A stretch of DNA of 64,000 bases from Penelope pileata (Eukaryota > Chordata > Aves > Galliformes > Cracidae). The stretch covers positions 36,910 to 100,909 of the forward strand of contig WBMW01005494.1 of the NCBI GenBank assembly GCA_013396635.1, read 5' to 3'. The first letter of the stretch is position 1. The number at the start of each line of letters is the position of its first letter. The notes beneath the pieces were generated by a model that saw only the letters and a list, made by a program, of their open reading frames with translations, searched no databases and was not told where the DNA came from. Positions 43,217-53,272 of this stretch are shown piece by piece. The position numbers were made by a program, and so were the translations under genes.

Positions 43217-45477
43217 GGAACAAACATCTCACCACCCTCTTGTCTGGACAGATCCGTTGTGTCTGTGCCCCAAGCCCTTCCCCTGCCTTCTGCTTCCAGA
43301 CTTTACATCATGTACAGATGTATTCCATCAGTTGATCCCCTGCCCTACAAAACGTCTGGCACCCTTTTTCCCCATATTGATTCCATTGCAATACATTTCT
43401 GCACCGTGGCACATGGGAAATATATTGCTTTTCCCGGCGAGCCCCAGGGCTGACTGCCTGGTCCCTCTCCCCAGTCTGAGGAGCCTCCCCCGGGCAGGGC
43501 AGGGGGTGCAGGCAGCAGCACCATGTGTTCTCCTGGTCAGAAGGACACCAGTGCTTCGGGCGCAGCTAATGAGGTCAGATGGAGCTGAGGTTGGTAAGCA
43601 GAGCACAGGGCAAGCATGGCTGAATGCTAAAGGGTCTTGCAGGGGGGGTCTCTGCTGCCCTTGCCTTTTCCTGGCTGTGAGGGTGCCCCCCACCCCACCA
43701 GTCCCAGTGGTAGCCCTGGACTGCAATAAGGTGATGCCCCTGTGGAGGGATGCACTGCCCAAGGGCCAGTAGTTCCTGCAGACTGGGGCTGTTCTGGATC
43801 TCACGGTGGGCACTGGGCTCCCCACCTCCGTGGGAGAAGTGCTCCCCAAAACAGCAGAGGCCAGGCATGGCCGAGCTCGGGGGCAGCTGGAGGGGAGAAC
43901 CAGTGGTGTCCCTGCACCCAGCCCCACAGGTGTGAACCCGCAGGTGGCACTCCCTGCCTGGACTATCCCACCAGGAGCCCTGATCCACCAATTCCAACAG
44001 CATTCTGCTTTGTGCTTTGATACAGGCTGCTTTTTCGTTTTAGCTTATCCAGAGAGCACCTACAATGGGAAAAGCCATCTGAGCAACTCTGGCTGGGAAA
44101 TGCCTGTGCTCCTGCAAACACAGCCGGGGATTTCTCAAGCTGGGAGTGCAGAAAATGACAAAACCAGGCTGGGGTCCTGCAAAGCCAAAGCTTGTCTGCC
44201 TGCCCCTTGCTCAGGGACCCCATCCTCCAGAGAGAGGGGTACGGCCCGGTCTCCTGCACATTCAGGTTTCAGCAAGTATGGGAATGGGGCTGAGCCCTTC
44301 CTAGGTGATTTTGCGAAGAAAATCTACAACAGCAACAACAAAAGTAAAAAAACTTAGTGTTATGTGGGAATCCAGCAGCTTGTCCATCGTGATCTGGGAT
44401 TGAGCAAGACCCGGAGGAAAAGTTGATTAAGCAACAGTTGCAGTATCTGCTGGGAACATGTTGATGACAGAAATGATAGCAACAAAATCACGAGGAATGT
44501 GTTAAATTTGTCTTTGACTTCCTTGGCCCAACACAAAAGGAGATGGCACGAAGATGGGCTGCTTTCTTTGGAAGAAGCAGCAGTGTTTTGCTTTTACTCG
44601 TGAGATGTCTTGGTTTTATGTTTCATATGAACTAAAAATGCTACAGCAATGCATCCACAGCCATGTCAGCGGGAGAAATATATGCACATCCTTGATAGTG
44701 AAGTAAATATTCAAGACAACGTGCATGTCACAGTTAATCAACAGAAGAGCTTTAATACATTGCTGCTTTTCTCTGTCAAAGCAACCCATTTTATCCAGAT
44801 GGAGTGATTCAACATTTCTGGAAATAACTGACTCAGTATTACTCAGAGAAACTCTTTGGGAATGTGTTATTTTGTGAGAAAATGGGATTTTGGCAGGGAA
44901 GAGTTGGTGCGATGCCTCATCCTACCCCAGACCATGGAGGGTGGGACTGCGGACCAGGCTCAGCCCCTTGGGCCCCCACTGAAGGTCTCCACTCCCCCTC
45001 ATATCCATCCCATGTCACGCTCCCAAAATTGAGTGCTGGGATTATTGCTATGTGTGTTTTCCCTAGATTTTATTTGCAAAAGGTTTTTTTAGCAGAAGTA
45101 GTACATAAATGGAGTTGAAAAAATGGATTGTTTCCCCTGAGGGAAAGTGACTTTCACCAGAGTGACTCTTTAAATTGAAATATTCTCATTTCGTTGTAAT
45201 TCACAGTGTTGGGGGTTTTTTATGTATTCATGCTAGTCACTTCTAATTATGCTAATTTCAAGCTCATGGGCCACTAGAAAGTGTAATTCCCCCCGCAGAG
45301 TCAGGGTTTCCAGGGGGAAGGACAAGCCCTGCTCTCGTTTTGCTCCCGATGCAGTCACTAGATGTCCCCCTCACCCTGCGCACCTTGCTCCCACCACTGC
45401 TGCTGCACGCTTTGTCCTGGGCTCCCCCGGAATGCATCGTCTGACCCTCCCCAGGCCCCAGCGTATCCCTGTCCATC

Positions 45478-45478
45478 N
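45478..45478. other. Single N in a CATC repeat
   Basis: The N interrupts TCCATC-NATCCATCC simple sequence, so the true repeat length here is unknown. Confidence 0.9.
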
Positions 45479-45659
45479 ATCCATCCAACCATAAACCATC
45501 CGTCCATGGACTGTGCTCTGGAGGCTTTTAGATACCCTAACAGAGATGCTCAAGAGTTGTAAGAAGCCGAGGCATGGGCAATATTTGCATGTTTCAAAGG
45601 GTAACAATTTTAAACTATAAAAGGGTAGGATTAGATCTATTTAGAAATTCATCACTATG

Positions 45660-45820
45660 AGGGTGGTGAGGCTCGTGCACAGCTGCCAGAAAGCTGTGGG
45701 TGCCCCATCCCCAGCAGTGCCCAAGGCCAGGCTGGATGGGCCCTGGGCAGCCTGGTCTATGGTTGGACTGGATGGGCTTTAAGGTCTCTTCCAACCCAAA
45801 CCATTCTGTGATTCTGTGAT
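45660..45820 (+). mobile_element. CR1 LINE fragment (3' end)
   Basis: The sense CR1 3' end is clear: GGGTGGTGAGGC, CAAGGCCAGGCTGGATGGGC, TTAAGGTCTCTTCCAACCC and terminal CATTCTGTGATTCTGTGAT. Confidence 0.95.
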
Positions 45821-46412
45821 GCTCTGTGCATGCTCCCAGCCCCTGCTCCGTCCCACCTGAGGACGTTGGCTCCTCGTGCTGCAGTGTGAGGAAGGACATG
45901 CGAGCAGCGGGTGTTGGTGGCCAGCAGTATCTCCCCCAGTGACAGTCAGTGCAGCTGCCCAGCAGGAAACCAGCACCATGCCCCAGCGCAGGATGGTCCC
46001 ACCAGCACTGGGACCTCCATGGAGACACCCTGGCCTGGTTGGGCACACACCTGTGGCTGGGCTGGCTACCAGCTCTGGGACCCCTGGCCTCGGGTCCCAC
46101 CACACGCTGTGGCTTCACTGCTTGCATCAAGGGAGGAGGCTCCCAGCACACAGCCCCAGGCTGCAGCTGGCCTGACAAAGCAGGTTTGATCATGCTGGGC
46201 TGGCGTTTCGCAACAGGAGGACGTTTTCCAGGGAAGGTCCCCGGTGACCCAAGACACCTCCAGTGTCAGCTGGTGCTGGCACAGAGCTTGGGACTTGCAG
46301 GAAGGTCGAGGTCTGGGTACAGTTCCCCAGCTCCCATGTTCAATAGCAAGGATCTGCTGAGAGGGTTGTTTTTCCTTCAAAAAATGCTTCAAAAAAGCAA
46401 AAAATAATAATT

Positions 46413-46449
46413 AAAAAAATGCAGCTACAGATCTTAATCCGCTGCGCTA
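46413..46449 (-). other. tRNA A-box-like motif followed by oligo-T
   Basis: On the minus strand TAGCGCAGCGGA (46438-46449) matches the RNA polymerase III A-box consensus, and seven T follow 18 bases later (46413-46419). There is no B box and the span is too short for a tRNA. It may be a remnant of a tRNA-derived element or chance. Confidence 0.2.
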
Positions 46450-47753
46450 TGCGTCGAGCCCGAGGCCTCCATCCAAAGGGTAACGTGGCAGTGACTTGCA
46501 GGAAGTACTGAATGTACCAGATGTGCACCTCCTCCTGCTCCAGATGTGCGCTCCCCCCCCCCAGCCCTGCGGGGAGGAACAAGCCATCCTGAGTCACCCC
46601 GAAAGCATCCCACAGACTAAACCTCGCCAAGCACAGAGCCCGGGTGGCTCAGGATTCCCACTGCAGCATTTACGTGGGTTGTGCCCCGCGCCCGATGCTG
46701 GTTTGCAAGGCACATGCTGCTTCTATAAGGAGCTGCTTTGATCCCAAAAAGGAAAGCTGGGGGCTGTGCTGAAAGGCTCCCCAGCGCTGCGCTCCATCTC
46801 CCTGCAGGCAGTGTCTCAGCAATGTTTGCTCCTGGAGCAGAGCTGGTGTCTGAGAGCGTTGGTGTCTGCAGCAAAACATGGGCCAGCGCCGGCAGCAGGG
46901 ATTGGTGCTGCTTGGCTGTGGGGCACAGGGGATTCTGAGTCTCCCAGTGAGACCTGGGGTTGAGTGCTGGGGAAACACTGACACTGCTGCAGAGAGGTGG
47001 GCTGGGAGGGTGGAGCAGCATCACCCTGATCCTGGTCCCTCATCCCTGGTACTCGGCTGCAACCATGACTGAGGGTCAAACTGGGATGGAAACCCAGCAG
47101 GATGCTCCAGGGTGAGGGAGAGCAGGGCAGCTTCGTCAGGCACTTGTCCCAGATTTTTCGTTGAGTGAGTTGTCTTGGGGAGGTCCTTATGGGAAGAGTT
47201 GTTCTGGGGGGAGAAGGAGCAGATGCTGCCATGCTCTTGGAGGCGGATGGTGCACTGACAGATCCCAGTGCTCCTGCTGCAGGCAGTGCAGTGTCCTCCC
47301 AGGGACGTGTGTGTGTGCTGCTCAGCACATGGCCCTGCTCCTGTGTCCCACGTGGGAGTGCTGCAGGGGAACGCTGTGCAGTGAAAAGCCAGATAGAAAG
47401 TGATGCTTACAGCCCTGAGAAGGTGAAAACTGCTTAAACCCAATGTTCAGCTGCACACAAATGCTGCTGCTTCTCTTGCCTTGAGCGGGTTTATAATTTG
47501 GTCTGAAACACCTTGACGTCCAGATGCACAGGATGGTGCAGCACATCTCCAAATGCAGCGATGCACCAGGGGCAGCCAACACTGAGCACAAACCCTATTC
47601 CCATGTCCCTCTGCTCTCCATTTGCCAGCCCCAGTAACGAGCAGCAAACGATGCAATTGATGCCCCTGGAGCTGTGGAGAGGGGGAGATGCTCTGCACGG
47701 GATGGTGCCTCATCTCCATTGGCAGAGGTGGGCAGGGTCCCTGGTTGTGCACC

Positions 47754-47990
47754 CATAGAACCATGGAATCGTTAAGGTTGGAAAAGCCCTCTCAGATCCC
47801 CAAGCCCAGCCCCAGCCCACCCCACCGTGCCCACTGAGCCATGTCCCTCAGTGCCACATCTCCACGGGTCTGAACACCTCCAGGGACGGTGACCCCACCG
47901 CTCCCTGGGCAGCTGTGCCCGTGCATCACCGCTCTTTGGAGGGGAAATGTTCCCTAATACCCAGCCTGACCCTCCCCTGGCACAGCGTGA
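47754..47990 (-). mobile_element. CR1 LINE fragment
   Basis: CATAGAACCATGGAATCGTT, then AAGGTTGGAAAAGCCCTC and the CCACTGAGCCATGTCCCTCA block show a reverse-complement CR1 3' region. The AACACCTCCAGGGACGGTGA segment matches the CR1 interior. The right boundary is approximate. Confidence 0.92.
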
Positions 47991-48212
47991 CGCCATCCCC
48001 AATATTCCTATGGGCACAGCACTGCAGAGAGGTGTGTGCTGGTGCTGCAGCCCTCGGTGCTGAGCACAGCCTTCAAGGTGCAGGTGATGGTGGTGCGGTG
48101 CTGGAGATGCTCAGGGCACTGTGTGGGGTGGGTTTGGGGCAGCTCTGGGAGGAGGAGGAGGAGACACCAGGCTGGGCCCTTACCCTGACCATCTCCCTCG
48201 GTTGCCCCCAGC

Positions 48213-48400
48213 TCTCCGGACCCAGAGCCCCCTGGGAGGACCTTCCCTGCATGAGCAGAGGCAGCACCCCACAGCCGCTGCCCGCAGTGCCCCAGCACTG
48301 CCCTGGGAGCAGCCCCGCTTCTCCACCCTTCGCTCTGCTGTTGCTTCACAACGCGTTTCATGGCTTTTCTGTGCTAACACAATAAAGCTTTCTCTGTCGG
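48213..48400 (+). other. Possible terminal exon of an unknown transcript
   Basis: An acceptor-like CTCGGTTGCCCCCAG ends at about 48210, and an AATAAA lies at 48381-48386 followed by a T/G-rich stretch. This could be the last exon of a non-coding RNA. No upstream exon is identified and the predicted peptide is low-complexity. Confidence 0.2.
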
Positions 48401-49490
48401 ACCATGGCTGGTGGTTCCTTTGGTGCTGGGGTGCTGTGAGGCGGAGGGGTGCTCAGAAGGGCGCAGTCCCCAGAAGGGTTAAGGCAGAACCTCATCCCAC
48501 GCAGCCCAGGAGCCAGCTGGAAAAAGCAGCTCAGCGCCCTGGCTGTGCTCAGCATCAGGAAACAATCACGCGCAGGAGCCGGGCTGCCAGGAGGGGAAGG
48601 GGAGTGGGATGGGGAGAGCAAACCCAGAGCCCTCCCAAAAGGCAGCAAAGGCTGGGATTCATTCCCCGCCGGGAGACGTGTTTGTAGCAGATGTGAGTCA
48701 CTGCCCGGGGACGGCCGTGGGGATGGCACACGCTGCTCATCCGGCCCCGCACAATGGTAGCTCTCAAATCGGCTCCCCGCGCCACGGGCCAGCCCCAGCG
48801 CTTGGAGCAGCCCCAGTGTTATTTCGGGGCATGGCTTTGTCCAGGACGTTTCGTTTCTGCCTGGGGAAGTGCTGCCAGAGTGCTGCTGCTCCCTGCCCCG
48901 CGCTGGCTGCCAACCCCATACCTGCCCGTGCTGCTTCAAAGCAGCATTGGGCATTACCCTATGGGGAGCAGAATGGGGCTGCTGTGCACTGCTGGTCCTT
49001 GATGCACAGCCAGGAGAGCCAGGGCTGCCCACCCAGCCCTCATCCCAATGGGAAGGGAGGGCAAAATACCCATTTTGACCTGTGCCTGTGGGTGGGAAGC
49101 ATTCTCCCATCGTCCATGCAGCCTAGGCTGTGTTCACCCCATTAGCTGGGGGTCAGCCCCACGGCACATCATGGAGCCTCACAGGGTGCTCATCCCCACC
49201 CCTCCTGGCACCTGCACCCAACAGCACCCCATGCCCGGGCTGCCCACCTCTTCACTTTGGATGAGGCGGCACGGCCAAGCTGATGCTCTCCAAGGGCTGG
49301 TGGTGCAGTGCCAGGAGCAGCTCCGTGCATAAGCGGGTTCCTGGGCTCCTGCGAGTGGGTGCCAGCCCCATGGGCAGGCACAAGGCAGCCCTGATCCATG
49401 GAAGCAATGGAGTGCTGCTGCTGCAGGAGGGCTGACAGCGAGTGAGCGTTTGGGGTCCGAAACAGCCAGCTTAACTTTTGCTCTTCCTCA

Positions 49491-49521
<31 letters not shown>
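49491..49521 (+). repeat. (AAAT)n microsatellite
   Basis: About eight perfect TAAA/AAAT units in tandem. Confidence 0.95.
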
Positions 49522-52500
49522 GGCAGTGAAGATGCTTATCTTGGCTTATCTTTACGACCTGCTGGGATTTCCCTGACCCCTTTGCTGTCTCCTCTGTAAC
49601 CCTCTCTGCTCTGGGCTGGAGCCGCTCAGCCTCCCCTCCTGCAGGGCCCCATGCAGCGGGGCTGTGCCCAGCCATCCCCATGGGGTGCTGCTCCCCCAGG
49701 ACCCAGGGCTGGTCCTGGTTGGGGTGCAATGCCACCTCCACCCTGCTGCCCAGCACCGCGGCACCACGGCTGGGCACGGAGCAGGGGAAGCAGGCCAAGG
49801 GGTAGCAGGGTGGGTGGATGTTGTACGTTCGCTCTTCGCTGTCCATGGAAGAGCCAAGGACTGTGCTTGGCACCACTCGGGGAAGCTGCTCCTGCCAGGA
49901 AGGGTAGCAGGCTTGTTTTGTGCTTCTAGGAAAAGGCTGCAGGCTGCATCTGGCTCTGCTGTATGGAGAGCTCAGCTGCATCCTAGGCACAGGGGAGCCC
50001 TCTGGACATGCGTGAGCAAGCAGGAGCTCCAAGCATCCCTGATGCAGAGGGAAAATGTGCTCAGGAGAAAGCAGGCAGCAAGGGAACCAGGGGGCCCATG
50101 GCTCCTGGAAAGGGATCAGAGCCAAGCTGCAACACAGCAAAGTGCTCACACAGTGTGGCACTCAGGATGCAGGGGACACAGTGAATGCCACTGGAGCACA
50201 TTGCATCCCCACCCCAGGGCAATGAGCCCACCCACACCCATCCCCTCCTGTGGCTATGGGTCCATGCCTTGGTGCAGGGACCAGCCCTGGAGGCCAAGGG
50301 GTGCTTGAGCATGGCCTTAGGGCAGGGAGGAGAGAGCAGGCTCAGCAGCTCGCTGAGGATGAGCCCAGCCCTGTGGACATGCCCTGCAGGGAGGGCAGTC
50401 CATGGTATGGCTACAGCAGGGACTGTGTGTGGCTGTGCCCCAAGGCACGGGGGTGGCAGGGGGCTGAGTGCGTGACCCCCTCTCCCCCAGCTCCCACGCT
50501 GCATCCGATGCCTTCCCCCTCGCCCTTCTCTCCTAAGAAGCCCAGCCAAGCTTCCCCACAGGCTCAGACAGCTATGAGAGAAATATGATTACCAGATGGT
50601 TTGTTTTTCCATAGGACCAGAGGCCAGCGTGAGGTAACGGGGAAAAAATTAACCCGCCCCATGCCAGCCTGGGCAGGGGGCTGGGTGCCTGCCTGGGGGC
50701 TGTGTGGTGCCAGGGCAGGGGTGTGCACAGTGTGGTGGGGCCAGCAGCGAGCGGGGCAGCTCCCCTCGGGCAGGGAAATGCAGCACTCGGGCTGTCCTGC
50801 CCCGACAGCAGGGGAAGCTGTAAGGCTGCGGCTCACGGGAGCGATGCCAAAGTGCTGGGGAGGTGCTGCATGCCTGGGGCTGGCTCTTCCCCAGCCCTGG
50901 GGAGGTGTCCCCAGGTGGCTCCGTGCCTGCTGGGCGATACTGGCGCAGTGGCATTGCCCTGTGCCAGAGCCACCGCTGCCATCCAGCTCGGAGAGCTTCT
51001 TCTCCTGCAGAGAGCTCTGTGGGCAACAGAATCACCACGTGTGGAAACGCCACAGACCACGTCAGGGTTTGTGGTCAGCTCCATGCTCAGCTCAGAGCAC
51101 GGCTGAGCATAGAGGGGGGACGTGGGCACGGACATGGGCACAGACATTGATGGCCCCTGGGCATGCTGCTCCCGCATCAGGGGGATGGGGCCCTGCTGCT
51201 GCCCTTGGGAGGTGCAGCCTGAGGGGATTGGAGCAGAGAAACACCGCTCCTAGCAAATGCCTCCACCCAAACTCTCTGTAGCCATTGAGGCATTTATGTT
51301 CCCAGGAACTGGGAGAAGGTCCGTAGGTTTGGGGGTATGACCGCGTGCTGTTGGGCTCAATAATTGCCCCTTGGGCCAGTGTGCAAGCTGCTAGCCTGGC
51401 TGGATCCATGCAAAAATAGCCTGGACTTTTCCAAGAAAACAGCTGTTCAGGAACCTCACTGAGCAGAGCCTGTGCCATGGATGAGCTGTGGTCACGCCAC
51501 CGAGCTTCACTGGCATGGCTGGACCAGGCTTGGGATGGCGGAGGTGTCCCCCTGCCCTGTGCTGCAAGGCTCAGCTCCCAGCAAAACCCCAGGAGAGACG
51601 GGGAGAGGAAGCAGCAAAGCAGAGAAGAACCCTCTCTGACTCCCAAAGACACTCACCCATAGTGTAACTGCTGAGTGTATCTGCCCCAGCAGCCTGCGGA
51701 CACCCCCTCCCCCCCGCTGGTGTAATCCCAATTTAGGGGAGCTGTAGCTTTTCCTTTTTGAATGCTAACTAAAGATTTCAGCTTGAGGCTTCTCCCTACC
51801 ACATTTTCCCCAGATCTCTTGCACAAAGACATTGTCAGAGCTGCTGCGGTGAGAGGCAGAGAGGCCCTGCGGTGGGATGGGGGCTGGGAGAGGAGGGGGA
51901 AGGTGGTGGTGCTGGAGGAGGAGCCTTTGGGGCTGGGTGAGCCAAATTCCGGGGAAGGGCTGGGGTCCCAGAGCAGATCTTCATGTGCTGGAGGACGGGG
52001 GAGAGGGCTGTCCTGGGCGAGCTGGCAGAGGAGCCTGGGAGTCACCTCCAGCGAGAGCAGGAGCGCTTCTGGAGAGGCTGTGCGGGTGCAGATGCACAGC
52101 AATACGTGAGCAGGAGGGCAAACACTGCCTCGTGCAACCCGTTTGTGCACAGACCGTTGGTACTGGACGAGTTCGTGTTGATTCTTTGGTGGAGCCATCC
52201 CCATCCCATGCACTTCCGCAGGGTGCTCTGGCCCAGATGATGCCCCTCTCCCTGGGTTTCTTTCCAGCAAGGCCCCCCTTGGCCTGGGCATCCCATCAAT
52301 TTCTATTTAATGGCAGCCTTCAGTCCCCTCCCCTACCACGAATACCCATCCCTGTGGGACCAGATTACAGCTAAAGCAGGGCAGCCCCCAGTGCTTCACC
52401 TCGCTCTCCCTGGTGGCAATTAGTGCTGCCCTGTGATGAGGGCTGGGCAGCACCTGCTCTGGTGGATGAGAGGATTGACCTGGGCACGGGGCAGGGCTGG

Positions 52501-52989
52501 GCTGAGCATCGTGGCACCAGACATGGAGAGCGGGTGCTGTGGGAGGGATGGGGGTCCCAGTGCTGCTGGGGTCCAGTGGGCACCCAAGGCCATCACCCAG
52601 GGGAGCAGGGCGGGAGGATTCTAGGATTCTGGGTCTCTAGGATCCAGTGATGCCTGCTACCGGGTACCCCTAATGGCTGAGTATGGCTGAGACCCTATCA
52701 GCAGAGCACAGCTGGGGGCTGTTCCCAGTCTGCGTGTGTGGGGGTCTCATCTCCACCCTTGGGCAGAAGAAGCCCTGAGAATAGTGTAGGAAGGCACTTC
52801 CCCAACCTGGTGCCTGTGCCGTGCCCTCACCCAGGACTGCTCGCAGTGGGCCCCCCGCTCACCAAAGGACAGGGCCCAGCTGTTCAGGATGCACCAGGGT
52901 TGCTTCCTCCATCCCAGTGGGCCCTGCAGACCCCAGCAGCTGCAGCTGTGCATCCACAGCGAGCCCAGAAAAAGGGCAAGGAGCAATGT

Positions 52990-53175
52990 CTGCTGGCTTC
53001 TGAGTCACCGCTGGCAGCCCTGGTCCCTCCCTCGGCTGCCGGAGTCTCCTCCTCGCCTCTCTCCCTCCCACCCTCTCTTCCTTCCCAGGTCTGGAGCGCT
53101 GAAACCACCCCCGGACCCGGCCTCTCCCTCCTTCCTCCCTTTGCTGCAGCTCCATGGGAATCTGAGCCCAGCAAG
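52990..53175 (+). promoter_or_regulatory. COL6A1: COL6A1 promoter/5'-UTR region, pyrimidine-rich, TATA-less
   Basis: The 185 bases before the start codon are dominated by CTCCCTCCCACC and CCTCCTTCCTCC-type tracts, with no TATA box. Collagen VI promoters are reported to be TATA-less and to use GA/CT boxes, which fits. A short upstream ORF (ATG at 53154, TGA at 53163-53165) precedes the main start. An acceptor-like TCTTCCTTCCCAG ends at 53088, so part of this region could be a 5'-UTR exon instead. The transcription start is not determinable here. Confidence 0.5.
53154..53165 (+). promoter_or_regulatory. Short upstream ORF before COL6A1
   Basis: ATGGGAATCTGA (Met-Gly-Ile-stop) ends 10 bases before the main start codon and is out of frame with it. 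If inside the mRNA leader it may lower initiation at the main ATG. Confidence 0.4.
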
Positions 53176-53272
53176 ATGGGACTGCAAGACTTTTTCCTGC
53201 TGCTGCTGCTCCTTGCGGGGGGCTCCTGGGCTCAGCAGGCAGAAATTGGCCCCCGGGTCTTCAGGGCTCAGG
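53176..53272 (+). CDS. COL6A1: COL6A1 exon 1 (signal peptide)
   Basis: MGLQDFFLLLLLLAGGSWA forms a typical signal peptide with likely cleavage before QQ. The start has a good context (AAGATGG). The exon ends in phase 1 with donor CAGG|GTAAGT. The frame is open upstream, so the start is chosen from the signal peptide. Confidence 0.92.

Larger units (their letters stand above)
42921..52990. other. Intergenic region between PCBP3 and COL6A1
   Basis: About 10 kb holds no supported coding gene. It contains a GGTTAT repeat, two CR1 fragments, an AAAT microsatellite, a tRNA A-box-like match, an AATAAA-bearing possible transcript end near 48381 and an AT-rich block at about 44330-45260. The right half is GC-rich with many long overlapping open frames that look like compositional artefacts. 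Confidence 0.6.

Noticed and set aside
48121..50161. Frames of 188, 250 and 323 residues in the intergenic region
   Set aside because: Overlapping frames on opposite strands in GC-rich DNA. One includes the AAAT microsatellite (Tyr-Leu-Phe-Ile run). No splice or domain support.
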